Assembly (NCBI GenBank): GCA_017536475.1
Contig: JAFXHH010000003.1
Coordinates: 62,001 to 126,000 of the forward strand
Direction of reading: 5' to 3'
From: Clostridia bacterium
Lineage (GTDB): Bacteria > Bacillota > Clostridia > Oscillospirales > CAG-272
Length of the DNA: 64,000 bases
Positions 25,077 to 33,934 of the stretch are shown here, piece after piece. Below the pieces are notes generated by a model. The model worked only from the letters and a program-made list of their open reading frames with translations, had not been told where the DNA came from and searched no databases. Every line of letters starts with the position of its first letter. Position 1 is the first letter of the stretch. The position numbers were made by a program, and so were the translations under genes.

Positions 25077-27230
25077 TTAAAGTTTCATAGACAGAGATAT
25101 TCTCTTTTTCTTAACATCTACTGATAAAACCTTAACTTTTACAATATCTCCGACCGAGAGGACCTCCGAGGGATGCTTTATATACTTGTCGCAGATCTGC
25201 GATATATGAACGAGACCGTCCTGATGTACGCCGATGTCAACGAACGCACCGAAATCGATCACGTTTCGTACCGTTCCCGTAAGCACCATGTCGGGCTTAA
25301 GATCCTCGAGATCGAGGATATCGTCGCGAAGAATGGGGGGCGGCAAGGAGTCGCGCACGTCGCGACCGGGTTTTTCAAGCTCTCCGATTATGTCGATGAG
25401 TGTGGGCTCTCCTATGCCGAGCTTTTCGGCAACCTTCCCTGTTCCGCTTTTGTTAACTTGAGCACGCAGATTGCGAAGCTGTCCCTGACGAACGTCGTCG
25501 ACGGTGTAGCCGAACATTTCGAGCAGAGCCTTTGCCGCATCGTATGACTCGGGGTGAACTCCTGTATTATCAAGAATTTCCTTTGAGTCGGGCACGCGCA
25601 AAAATCCCGCGCACTGCTCGAATGCCTTGTCTCCGATTCTGGGAACCTTCTTTATCTGGGCTCTCGACGTGAATTCTCCGTTCTCTTCTCTGTATTTTAC
25701 AATATTCTTTGCGCTGGTGGCGTTTATTCCCGCGATATACGCGAGAAGCGAGTGAGATGCGGTATTTACGTCAACTCCGACCGAGTTAACGCAGTCCTCA
25801 ACGACACCCGTGAGCGCTGTGTCGAGTCTTGCGGGCTTCATATCGTGCTGATACTGACCTACACCGATAGATTTGGGATCGATCTTTACAAGCTCCGCAA
25901 GCGGATCCTGAAGTCTGCGCGCGATTGATACAGCAGAACGCTGCATAACGTCGAAATCGGGAAATTCCTCTGTTGCAAGCTTGGATGCGGAGTAAATAGA
26001 AGCTCCTGCCTCGTTGACTACGATATATTTACAGTTTGCCTCGGGGATCTCCTTAAGAAGCCCCGCAATGAATATCTCACTTTCCTTGGACGCAGTTCCG
26101 TTACCGATAGAGATAACGTCAACGTGATGCTTTCTGATAAGTCCTTTGACTACTCTGGTCGCCTCCTCGATTCTCTGACGGGGCTTTGTGGGATAAATGA
26201 CCGCGGTATCAAGCACCTTGCCGGTTTTGTCGACAACCGCGAGCTTACAGCCGTTTACGTATCCGGGGTCGAAGCCAAGCACGGTTTTACCCTTCAGGGG
26301 CGACTGCATAAGCAGATGTCCGAGATTGTCCGCAAAGACCTTGATCGCGCCCTCGGATGCGTTGTCGAACATATCGTTGCGGATCTCTCGCTCAATAGAC
26401 GGAGCGATCAGTCTTTCGTATCCATCTACGATAGCTGCCGACACATATTTATACGCGGGGCTTGCGGGCTCGGTAACGACGCAGTTGTGAAGGTAGTTGA
26501 GCACGATATCCGATGAGATCTCGACCGATACCTTGAGAAACTCCTCTTTTTCTCCGCGGTTGATCGCAAGAATGCGGTGTCCGGGGATCTTTTTGAGGGG
26601 TTCACTGTATTCGTAGTACTGGGCGTAGACCGAATCCTCTTCCTTTGCCTTGGTCACGTTGAGAACACCGTAATCGAAGGTCTGGGAGCGAAGCGCCTTT
26701 CTGTATTCGGCGTTGTCGGAGACCTCCTCTGCAATTATATCGCACGCTCCCGAGAGCGCGGCGCTGACGTCGGGCACACCTTTCTCCTCGCTGACGAACA
26801 CCTCTGCAGATTCTTCGATCGAGGGGGTGTATTCGAGTCTTTGCTCCATAAGAAGTTTGGCAAGGTCCTCAAGACCTCTTTCTCTTGCGACGGAGGCTCT
26901 CGTCTTTCTCTTGGGTCTGAAGGGACGGTATATATCGTCGACCTCGGTGATCGTTTTCGCGTTAAGGATAGCCGCCTCAATCTCGGGAGTGAGGTTACCC
27001 TGCGCCTCGATGAGCGACTTGACCTCTTCCTTTCGCTTTTCTATGTTACGCAGATACTCGAGTCTGTCGTTAAGGTCACGGAGCACCGCGTCGTCGAGGC
27101 TTCCCGTAACCTCCTTTCTGTATCGTGCGATAAAAGGAATAGTGTCTCCGCCGTCTATAAGCTCAACGGTCTTTTTTACCTGCTCCTCTTTTAGTTTGAA
27201 TTCTTCGGCAAGGGTCTTGATTATGTCCAT
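25077..27230 (-). CDS. tex: Tex family RNA-binding transcription accessory protein
   Basis: Protein of 717 aa, the standard length. Order: N-terminal helical Tex domain, YqgF/RNase H-like domain (LGFDPGYVNGCKLAVVD), two helix-hairpin-helix regions (TSAKNIVKYREENGEF) and a C-terminal S1 domain (GTVRNVIDFGAFVDIGVHQD). Tex proteins bind nucleic acids and influence transcription and RNA quality control; the exact role is unsettled. AAGGAG fixes the start. It follows the pseudouridine synthase gene by 53 bases. Confidence 0.96.
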   Translation of the reverse strand: MDIIKTLAEEFKLKEEQVKKTVELIDGGDTIPFIARYRKEVTGSLDDAVLRDLNDRLEYLRNIEKRKEEVKSLIEAQGNLTPEIEAAILNAKTITEVDDIYRPFRPKRKTRASVARERGLEDLAKLLMEQRLEYTPSIEESAEVFVSEEKGVPDVSAALSGACDIIAEEVSDNAEYRKALRSQTFDYGVLNVTKAKEEDSVYAQYYEYSEPLKKIPGHRILAINRGEKEEFLKVSVEISSDIVLNYLHNCVVTEPASPAYKYVSAAIVDGYERLIAPSIEREIRNDMFDNASEGAIKVFADNLGHLLMQSPLKGKTVLGFDPGYVNGCKLAVVDKTGKVLDTAVIYPTKPRQRIEEATRVVKGLIRKHHVDVISIGNGTASKESEIFIAGLLKEIPEANCKYIVVNEAGASIYSASKLATEEFPDFDVMQRSAVSIARRLQDPLAELVKIDPKSIGVGQYQHDMKPARLDTALTGVVEDCVNSVGVDVNTASHSLLAYIAGINATSAKNIVKYREENGEFTSRAQIKKVPRIGDKAFEQCAGFLRVPDSKEILDNTGVHPESYDAAKALLEMFGYTVDDVRQGQLRNLRAQVNKSGTGKVAEKLGIGEPTLIDIIGELEKPGRDVRDSLPPPILRDDILDLEDLKPDMVLTGTVRNVIDFGAFVDIGVHQDGLVHISQICDKYIKHPSEVLSVGDIVKVKVLSVDVKKKRISLSMKL

Positions 27231-27283
27231 TGTTTCTCCTTATATGTTGATGTAAAATAGGTTCTGTTGTAATATTGCTACGG

Positions 27284-28009
27284 TCAAGCGTGAATATCCT
27301 TAATTATCTTTCCGTGTGCTTCGAGTGATTTTTGCTCGTCCTCGGTAAGATATCTCCACTCTCCGCGTCCGAGTCCTTCGTCAAGCGCGATAGGACCGAA
27401 GGTAACGCGCTCAAGATATGTTATTTGATTGTGCACCGCCTCTGCCATAAGCTTTATCTGATGATATTTGCCTTCCGTGAGGGTTATGTACCCTTCCTTT
27501 TCTCCGATCATTTCAACTTTGCACGGCGCAGTAACGTATCCCCCAATATCGACACCCGATTCGAGTGATTGCACGTCGTCCTCGCTGATCGGAAATTTTA
27601 CGGTGAATCGGTATTTTTTAGAGACGTGATTTTTGGGTGCGAGCAGCTTATGAGATAAAGGGCCGTTGTTAGTAAGTATCATAAGACCCAAGGTGTTTTT
27701 ATCAAGCCTTCCGCATGGAAAAAGACCTATTCTCTGAAGCTCGTCCGGAAGCAGAGTGATTACGGTGGGAAATTTGTCGTCGTCGGTGGCGCTGACGTAG
27801 CCATCGGGCTTATTGAGCATAACGTATGTAAACTCACGCCAGATCACCTCTTTGCCAAGATAGGTCACTTTGTCGGATGTAGGGTCGATATGACCGCTTG
27901 CGCGGCGTACAACTTGCCCATTGACCGTAACGCCGCCGTTTTTAGCTACCTTGGTTATTTCCGTTCTCGAAGCTAATCCCGATTCGACTATGAACTTGTC
28001 AAGACGCAT
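27284..28009 (-). CDS. rRNA pseudouridine synthase, RsuA/RluB/E/F family
   Basis: Protein of 241 aa. An N-terminal S4 RNA-binding domain (MRLDKFIVESGLASR, residues 1-60) precedes the catalytic domain with CGRLDKNTLGLMILTN, where the Asp of GRLD is the family nucleophile. The shape fits small-subunit RsuA-like enzymes, but RluB cannot be excluded. I chose ATG 28009, since the GGGAGGTGAG ribosome site would otherwise be inside the coding sequence. Probably co-transcribed with tex. Confidence 0.93.
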   Translation of the reverse strand: MRLDKFIVESGLASRTEITKVAKNGGVTVNGQVVRRASGHIDPTSDKVTYLGKEVIWREFTYVMLNKPDGYVSATDDDKFPTVITLLPDELQRIGLFPCGRLDKNTLGLMILTNNGPLSHKLLAPKNHVSKKYRFTVKFPISEDDVQSLESGVDIGGYVTAPCKVEMIGEKEGYITLTEGKYHQIKLMAEAVHNQITYLERVTFGPIALDEGLGRGEWRYLTEDEQKSLEAHGKIIKDIHA

Positions 28010-28111
28010 TATCTCACCTCCCAAATCATCTCTTTAAATTATACCATACTTTTCCTCATTTGTAAAATAAACTTTTTATGAATTTTATTGATCACGATAA
28101 AAACAGATAAA

Positions 28112-28141
28112 TGCAAAAAAGCCCCTCAGGGCTTTTTTGCA
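28112..28141 (-). terminator. Intrinsic terminator
   Basis: A 13-bp perfect stem (arms 28112-28124 and 28129-28141, loop CTCA) containing GCCC/GGGC and A6/T6, adjacent to the stop codon of the 183-residue hypothetical gene on the minus strand. Confidence 0.85.
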
Positions 28142-28693
28142 TTAGTTGGGCTTATCACTGTGATATATTTGTGTTACGTTACCTTCTTTATCCTCTATAT
28201 ACATTTGACAACTTCCTGCACCAACAATTCTTTTCCAAAACGACGAAACAACATAACAATATTTATTGCTTCCGTTTATATATTGTTTTGTTTTCCCCGA
28301 TTTTCCCCAATTCAACCACTCACTGTCTATAACGATTTTCATCAGGGTAGAATCTCGGTCGGGGTCGACCTGTTTTGATATTTGATTCATTTCTTGGTCG
28401 TAAACATACAACGTATCAATTTTTGATGCAAAAACGTAAAGGCGCTCATCTATGTACTCTACATAGACACCTCCGCCGCCATCTGTATAAAGATGTTGCC
28501 CAAATATTTTCTCTCCGTCGCTATTGAACGTTTGGATAACAAATCCTGAATCTCTATAGTATGCTATGGTTATGTTGCCTGTATTATCATCTACACAAGC
28601 ATCCGTTATCTCTGTATAGGAGTGATAAGTGGTTGCCAAAGTAATTACTAATAAAGTAATCACCGCTATAATGATAAAATATTTTATTTTCAT
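28142..28693 (-). CDS. Hypothetical membrane-anchored protein
   Basis: Protein of 183 aa with one N-terminal hydrophobic segment (about residues 5-22), then an extracellular part rich in Tyr, Val and Asp with several blade-like units (GNITIAYYRDSGFVIQTFN, ERLYVFASKIDTLYVYD). The pattern suggests a small beta-propeller-like or YWTD-like fold, but I do not recognise the family. ATG 28693 is preferred, with TGGGGATC before it. It lies 45 bases downstream of the 2-hydroxyacid dehydrogenase gene. Confidence 0.7.
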   Translation of the reverse strand: MKIKYFIIIAVITLLVITLATTYHSYTEITDACVDDNTGNITIAYYRDSGFVIQTFNSDGEKIFGQHLYTDGGGGVYVEYIDERLYVFASKIDTLYVYDQEMNQISKQVDPDRDSTLMKIVIDSEWLNWGKSGKTKQYINGSNKYCYVVSSFWKRIVGAGSCQMYIEDKEGNVTQIYHSDKPN

Positions 28694-28738
28694 TGTGATC
28701 CCCATCATTAAACATTGATATCAATACTTCATTGACAT

Positions 28739-29686
28739 TCACACAACCCTATTTCGTCTCTCTCCGGCGAGGAATGCCTCGATGTTCAAAGCTATCTCGT
28801 CACAGCAGCGAACTCTTGCCTCATACGAGCCCCAAGCCATGTGAGGAGTAAAGATAACATTGTCGCGCCCCGCTATACTTGCATAAGGGTGATCGGTCGG
28901 AAACGGTTCCTTTGAATAAACGTCAATGCCGATGCCTCCGATCTTTTCATTCAGAATTGCGTCTGTAAGGGCGGCTTCATCAACGACCGCACCGCGCGCT
29001 ACGTTTATAAATATGGCGTCGTTTTTCATCATAGCGATACGCTCACGGCTTATAAGTCCGCGAGTTCCGTCGTTAAGAGGCGTGTGAACGCTGATAATAT
29101 CCGATTCCTTGCAAAGCGTGTCGATATCGACGCATTCCTCGCCTGCGATTTCGGTACGCTTATGTACTATGACTTTGCAACCGAGTGCCTTGGCGACCGT
29201 ACCGACCTGCTTTCCTATATTGCCGTATCCAACGATGCCCCACGTCTTGCCGTAGATCTCGTGATACACGGGTGTAAGAATATTTGCAACCGTGCCTCTC
29301 GAATAAGTGCCGTCTGCCACAGAGCGATTATATTCGCCAAGATGGCAGATAAGCGAGAGCGCCATTGCCACGGTAAGCTGAGCCACGTTTTGAGTAGAAT
29401 AACCGACTACGTTGCAAACGGCAATTCCCTTTTCCTTGCAGTATTCCGTGTCAATATTGTCGTATCCCGTGGCGGTCACGCAGATCAGCTTTACGCATGG
29501 GCAAGCGGGCAGATTGTGTCTGCCCACCTTCAATTTGTTAATGATCACAACGTCGCTGTCGGCAACGTGATCTGCAAACTCCTCTTGTGCGGTGCTCTGA
29601 TACACCGTCAGCTCGCCGTACTTTTTATACAGCGACAAATCGATATCCGCGCCGAGTGTGGACGCATCAAGAAAAACTATTTTCAT
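28739..29686 (-). CDS. D-2-hydroxyacid dehydrogenase, NAD(P)-dependent
   Basis: Protein of 315 aa. The family interconverts 2-oxo acids and D-2-hydroxy acids. The NAD loop GIVGYGNIGKQVG is central; catalytic positions are the Arg in NVARGAVVD, the Glu in VYSKEPF and the His in FTPHMAWGS. Closest in feel to glycerate/hydroxypyruvate reductase members, but the substrate cannot be named. It is followed three bases downstream of a small membrane protein gene (29690-29920). Confidence 0.92.
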   Translation of the reverse strand: MKIVFLDASTLGADIDLSLYKKYGELTVYQSTAQEEFADHVADSDVVIINKLKVGRHNLPACPCVKLICVTATGYDNIDTEYCKEKGIAVCNVVGYSTQNVAQLTVAMALSLICHLGEYNRSVADGTYSRGTVANILTPVYHEIYGKTWGIVGYGNIGKQVGTVAKALGCKVIVHKRTEIAGEECVDIDTLCKESDIISVHTPLNDGTRGLISRERIAMMKNDAIFINVARGAVVDEAALTDAILNEKIGGIGIDVYSKEPFPTDHPYASIAGRDNVIFTPHMAWGSYEARVRCCDEIALNIEAFLAGERRNRVV

Positions 29687-29689
29687 ATC

Positions 29690-29920
29690 TTAAACTTCTT
29701 CACTTTCAACGATCTTAACGTCTGCAGTCTCATATTCTTCGTCCTCTGCAAATGCCGCTTCAATAGCCGCGTCGATCTCTTCTTCGATGATCTTGTCAGC
29801 TTCCTTTTTCTTTTTCCAGAGTATTACTGCGGTCACTACTGCCGCCGTTGCTGACGCAAGCCCCGCAACTATAAGGATTATTTTGAGAACGCTGCACTTT
29901 TTTTCTTTAACGATGTACAT
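29690..29920 (-). CDS. Small single-pass membrane protein
   Basis: Protein of 76 aa. One membrane helix (about residues 11-34, LKIILIVAGLASATAAVVTA), then KKKK and a strongly acidic tail. The topology recalls YtxH-like proteins but I do not assign it. GGAGGT six bases before ATG 29920 supports a real gene, and it is packed between the UxaC-like gene (26 bases upstream) and the dehydrogenase gene. Confidence 0.75.
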   Translation of the reverse strand: MYIVKEKKCSVLKIILIVAGLASATAAVVTAVILWKKKKEADKIIEEEIDAAIEAAFAEDEEYETADVKIVESEEV

Positions 29921-29946
29921 TTCGTTACCTCCGTTTTATTCAAAAT

Positions 29947-31281
29947 TTAATCAATTTCAAAATACCTTGCCGCTTTATGATAACAAATATTTTTAATCGT
30001 TTCCACCACGGTGCACTCGGGACAGATTCCCTTATCTACCCAATTTCCGATCACGTTACATACGCTTTTGCGAAAAAGCTCGTGCACAATGCCAACGCCG
30101 TATCCGTAAGCCCCGCTTTGAACTCCTATAACGCTTCCTATTGCGGTCTTAGTTGCGAGATTTGCAATAGCCGCTTCAATCTCGTTTGCTCCGATCTCCG
30201 CCATGCATCCAATTCCTTGAACTACCGTTACGGATCTGTTTTGCTCGATTCGGCAAAGATTTTTGCAGATAGCAGCAACCGAAGCGTGATCAATAACGTT
30301 ATTTGAGTACAGAATTGTTTTGGGAAGAACGTTGCTTGACGACATATAGCTCAAAATGGCTTCCATATCGGAATTGCTGTTAGGCGAGCACTCTATCTGC
30401 ATGACCCAATTTCGTTTTAAATATTCAGCACCAAAGAAGCGCATCAGTTGAGTTTTCCATAAGGAAAGCTCATCCCTTGTTATTTCCGCACCCTTGCCCG
30501 AAAGCGCCTTTTTCAGTATCAGATCTGCGTGATGCATATCAGGCTTTATAAATGAATGATCTGCGCTCATGTTATGATATGCAGTTCTGCACCCGACCGC
30601 GCTGAATCGGTCCATTAAGATCCTATACGCTCGACAAAAGCTATCGTAATCGCAGATGTCTACAGATGTGATCTTACCGACCTCGGAGAAATACTGTGCA
30701 ATTCCCTTTTGGTTTAAATTAAAGCACTTATCGGGAGAAAATACGGGAAGAACCGATAATTCGCCGCGCGCTTCTATAACTTCATAAGGACTTAAGCTAT
30801 CTGTAGGAGCACAGGCAACGAAAATTGTCTTTGCGCCACTCATTTTTGCGTAATCGAACGCGCCGAGTCTATGTTTTGCCAGTTTATCGGATGTTTCTTT
30901 CCATATTGTTTCGCAATTATCGGAGTTTATAGTCAGATTACAGCCAAAAAATCTTTGAAGCTCGACGTGACACGTAATATATTGAGGATTGCCGATCAGC
31001 ATCGGCATAATGCGGCAAAGCTCTCTGAATTTTTCAAAATCCGAGGCGTTTCCCGTGATAAATCGCTCGTCAACACCGCAGACTCTCATAAGCTCCCACT
31101 TTTTCGGATCTCCGTATAGCCAAAGCTCTGTTACATTGGTAATTTCCCTATTCTCTGCAAGCGCGGAAGCGTCAAGTTGGCAACAGAGGTCTAATATTGG
31201 CAGATCGGCAATGTGTTCGTGATAAAGTTTTACCGCACGGGGTGTATTCAACAAAAAGTCCGTATTCGAAACCGATTCCAT
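29947..31281 (-). CDS. Glucuronate isomerase (UxaC) homologue lacking metal ligands; probable pseudoenzyme
   Basis: Protein of 444 aa, near the usual UxaC length. Homology is clear along its whole length: NVTELWLYGDPKKWELMR, GVDERFITGNASDFEKFR, IGNPQYITCHVELQRFFG, PDKCFNLN and LPKTILYSNN. Yet the amidohydrolase metal motif DYHCHL is DLCCQL (residues 31-36), CTTDDP is VACAPT, SDHG is TAYHN, QLHIGALRNNN is QIECSPNSNS, and the late LTDSRSF stretch is VQSGAYG. Isomerase activity is therefore unlikely. The frame is intact, AAAGGAGG precedes ATG 31281, and a good promoter lies upstream, so the gene seems expressed. Confidence 0.85.
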   Translation of the reverse strand: MESVSNTDFLLNTPRAVKLYHEHIADLPILDLCCQLDASALAENREITNVTELWLYGDPKKWELMRVCGVDERFITGNASDFEKFRELCRIMPMLIGNPQYITCHVELQRFFGCNLTINSDNCETIWKETSDKLAKHRLGAFDYAKMSGAKTIFVACAPTDSLSPYEVIEARGELSVLPVFSPDKCFNLNQKGIAQYFSEVGKITSVDICDYDSFCRAYRILMDRFSAVGCRTAYHNMSADHSFIKPDMHHADLILKKALSGKGAEITRDELSLWKTQLMRFFGAEYLKRNWVMQIECSPNSNSDMEAILSYMSSSNVLPKTILYSNNVIDHASVAAICKNLCRIEQNRSVTVVQGIGCMAEIGANEIEAAIANLATKTAIGSVIGVQSGAYGYGVGIVHELFRKSVCNVIGNWVDKGICPECTVVETIKNICYHKAARYFEID

Positions 31282-31313
31282 AAGAGTCCTCCTTTGCATA
31301 GCATTTCTGCTTC

Positions 31314-31342
31314 ATTTTAGCATATTTTATCTCTGTTTTCAA
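31314..31342 (-). promoter_or_regulatory. Promoter of the UxaC-like gene
   Basis: TTGAAA-N17-TAAAAT on the minus strand with a TGC extended -10, about 33 bases before the start at 31281. It is divergent from the PHP-phosphatase promoter. Confidence 0.75.
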
Positions 31343-31371
31343 GTGAAAAATAAATTATTTTCGCAAAAGTA

Positions 31372-31400
31372 TATACAAAATGGCAAAAATGTGCTAAAAT
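31372..31400 (+). promoter_or_regulatory. Promoter of the PHP phosphatase gene
   Basis: TATACA-N17-TAAAAT on the plus strand with an extended -10 (TGC), about 31 bases before the start at 31432. Confidence 0.7.
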
Positions 31401-31431
31401 ATATACGTATTAATGTTTCCAGAGGTTGACT

Positions 31432-32262
31432 ATGTTCAAATGCGACTATCATACACATACGTATTTTTCCTTTGACGGCGCTCCCGATTCGTCTCCCGAT
31501 GCGCTCTGCCTTGCGGCTATCGAGCGCGGGGTGACCGACCTTGCGATTACCGACCATTTTGAGTGCAACGGTCGATTTGATCTCTCCTGCCCCCCTTATG
31601 ATGCTGACCGCGCTTATGAGGAGATACTTGCCGCTAAGGAAAAATATAAGGGCAAGGTCAATCTGACATACGGAATCGAGCTCGGTCAGATAAATCAGTA
31701 TCCCGAGGAGGCAGAGAGACTGCTGAAGGCTCATGACTATGAGTTTGTCATATCTTCTCTGCACAATCTTCGCGGAGCCCCCGACTTTTGTTTTTACGAT
31801 TTCAAAAAAATATTCGATTATTCGTCGCCCGACTACGTAGGACATCTCTTTGAACGCAACCTTGCAGAGCTTTGCGATTCTCTCGACGCGTGCGACAAGA
31901 TCGACACCGTGGCTCACCTCACCTATATACACCGCTACTGTGCTTTTTCGGGCAATGACTACGATTTTTCAAGGCACAAGGACTCGCTTGAGGAGCTTTT
32001 TTGCAAAATGATACCGAGAGATATTGCGCTTGAGGTCAACGTTTCAACTCTTTGGAGGGGTCTTGGCTTTGCTATGCCCGACCGTGAACTTTTGGCGCTT
32101 TACCGCGAATGCGGAGGCAAGCTTGTCACAGTTGGTACCGACTCGCATTCTCCCGAGCATATCGGTGAATGTGTTGACGAGGGCTTTGAGCTTTTGCGGT
32201 CTGTAGGACTTGACAGTATTCTCGTTGTCAGAAACGGTGAAAAAACGATAATAAAAATATAA
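31432..32262 (+). CDS. PHP-domain phosphatase, histidinol-phosphatase (HisK) family
   Basis: Protein of 276 aa. PHP metal-binding motifs are present: DYHTHTYFSFDG (N-terminal HxH), AITDHFE, the Glu of GIELGQ, SLHN and the late GTDSHSPE. This matches HisK-type histidinol-phosphate phosphatases, but no other his gene is nearby, so the substrate is open. AGAGG precedes ATG 31432; an in-frame TTG two codons earlier is less likely. The MutS-like gene follows 21 bases downstream, so the two are probably one transcript. Confidence 0.88.
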   Translation: MFKCDYHTHTYFSFDGAPDSSPDALCLAAIERGVTDLAITDHFECNGRFDLSCPPYDADRAYEEILAAKEKYKGKVNLTYGIELGQINQYPEEAERLLKAHDYEFVISSLHNLRGAPDFCFYDFKKIFDYSSPDYVGHLFERNLAELCDSLDACDKIDTVAHLTYIHRYCAFSGNDYDFSRHKDSLEELFCKMIPRDIALEVNVSTLWRGLGFAMPDRELLALYRECGGKLVTVGTDSHSPEHIGECVDEGFELLRSVGLDSILVVRNGEKTIIKI

Positions 32263-32283
32263 ATTCCGAAAGGATAAAAAATA

Positions 32284-33894
32284 ATGGATCTTACGAATTT
32301 TAGTCTTATCTATCCCGATGCAGAGTCGAAAAAGGACTACTATACGGGCAAAAACCGCCCCTATATAGATATGTATACCCTTGAAGAACTCGGTATGCTT
32401 GAGATTTTGGATCTCAAAAGCTCAGATCTGTCGGATTATTTCACTACCTCACAGGAGGTTATGAAATACAGGATTGAGGTCTTTTCCGATATGATGAATT
32501 GCCCCGCGATAGCCGAGACTCTTGGCAAGCTGATGCCTGTTCTGACGGACATTACCGAGCTTCGCCGTCTTGAAGCAGATAACAATTCATCCGAGGATTA
32601 TCTTTCCAGCATCACCGAGATAGAGCTTTATATTTCTTGTATAGAAACGCTTTACGGCGGTCTTTCCTCGGTAAAGGACGAGATAAAGAGCCGCGCATTC
32701 AAAACTCTTGAGGAAAGAATATGCGAGCTTGCCGAGTCGGACTACTATAAAGAGCTTAATCAAAAACTCAACGAATTGACAAAGCGTGTGCGCGAGATCA
32801 AGAGCGTTTCTATTGGTGTCAATCTCGACGCGCAGCTCCGTCCCACCTATGCGGGAGTTTTGTCCATAAATTCTGAGGCATTCAAGTCGGGCGACGCTAT
32901 CGACAAGATACTCCGACTCAATTTTAAGGACGACGAGTACACGTGTATCGCTAATCTCGTTCCCTTTAGTAAAAAGCAGTCCGATAATCAGAGAACGGCA
33001 ATGTCTATCGCGTTCAATTCGGCTATAAACGACGTATACAGATCCTCGCTCAAGTCCTGGAAGAAGATAGTCCAGACCTACGTGCTTGAAAACACAGATT
33101 TTCTGCTCGGTCTTATGCCCGAGATCGAATTCGTGGTCAAAGGAACGGAGATGCTCAAACGACTTGAAGCAAAGGGCTGTTGGCTCAGTGAGCCAGAGAT
33201 CGCACCGATGAGCGAGCGCGTATTTGACGCAGACGATCTTTACAATCCCACGGTTGCGCTCAAGCTTCGCGACGGCGAGGAGATCGTGCCTAATGATGTG
33301 AGATTTAATAAGGACGATGCGATGATATACGTTCTGACAGGACCTAACCGCGGAGGCAAATCGGTTATCACCTGCTCTCTCGGTCTGGCTCTTGCGATGA
33401 TGCAGCTTGGCATGTACGTTCCCGCTAAAAACGCACGTATCAGCCCTGCCGATGCGATATATACTCATTTTCCCACGGGTGCTGACGATACCATCGATAA
33501 GGGTCGACTCGGCGAGGAGTGCGCGCGACTTGGTGAGATATTCGATAGCGTGACCGAGCACAGTCTTGTGCTGCTTGACGAGTCCTTCTCGTCCACGGGA
33601 TCCTACGAAGGCTCTTATATCGCATCAGAGGTTCTTTCTGGCATTTCAATGGTTGGCTGCCGTTGCCTTTTCGCGACTCATTTGCACGAGCTTGCCGCAG
33701 AGATTGACCGCATCAATGCCGAGGCTCTGGCGAACGGCGGTGTTAAGATCGACACGCTTGTAGCGGGCATCGAGGAGGGCAAGCGCTCCTTCAAGATTTT
33801 CCGCGCAAAACCCGATGGAAAGAGCTATGCACGCGATATCGCGCAAAGATATGGCTTGACCTACGAAAATATACTCAAAAAGATAGGTAAATAA
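32284..33894 (+). CDS. MutS-family ATPase without mismatch-recognition domain
   Basis: Protein of 536 aa. The C-terminal third is a MutS ATPase: Walker A TGPNRGGKSVI (about 355-365), the Ser/Thr loop HFPTGADDTIDKGRLGEE, Walker B LVLLDESFSST and the His switch FATHLHEL. The N-terminal part is helical and fits the MutS core and lever domains. The mismatch-recognition and connector domains of MutS, and the Smr nuclease of MutS2, are missing. Such short MutS relatives are common in Clostridia and Bacteroidota with unclear roles. AAAGGA precedes the ATG. Confidence 0.9.
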   Translation: MDLTNFSLIYPDAESKKDYYTGKNRPYIDMYTLEELGMLEILDLKSSDLSDYFTTSQEVMKYRIEVFSDMMNCPAIAETLGKLMPVLTDITELRRLEADNNSSEDYLSSITEIELYISCIETLYGGLSSVKDEIKSRAFKTLEERICELAESDYYKELNQKLNELTKRVREIKSVSIGVNLDAQLRPTYAGVLSINSEAFKSGDAIDKILRLNFKDDEYTCIANLVPFSKKQSDNQRTAMSIAFNSAINDVYRSSLKSWKKIVQTYVLENTDFLLGLMPEIEFVVKGTEMLKRLEAKGCWLSEPEIAPMSERVFDADDLYNPTVALKLRDGEEIVPNDVRFNKDDAMIYVLTGPNRGGKSVITCSLGLALAMMQLGMYVPAKNARISPADAIYTHFPTGADDTIDKGRLGEECARLGEIFDSVTEHSLVLLDESFSSTGSYEGSYIASEVLSGISMVGCRCLFATHLHELAAEIDRINAEALANGGVKIDTLVAGIEEGKRSFKIFRAKPDGKSYARDIAQRYGLTYENILKKIGK

Positions 33895-33897
33895 AGG

Positions 33898-33930
33898 AAT
33901 CCCCGATAAGCTTGAGGCTTATCGGGGATT
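33898..33930. terminator. Bidirectional terminator between convergent genes
   Basis: A perfect 14-bp stem (arms 33898-33911 and 33917-33930, loop TTGAG) between the MutS-like gene and the membrane XRE gene. U-runs on both sides are imperfect. Confidence 0.75.
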
Positions 33931-33934
33931 ATTG

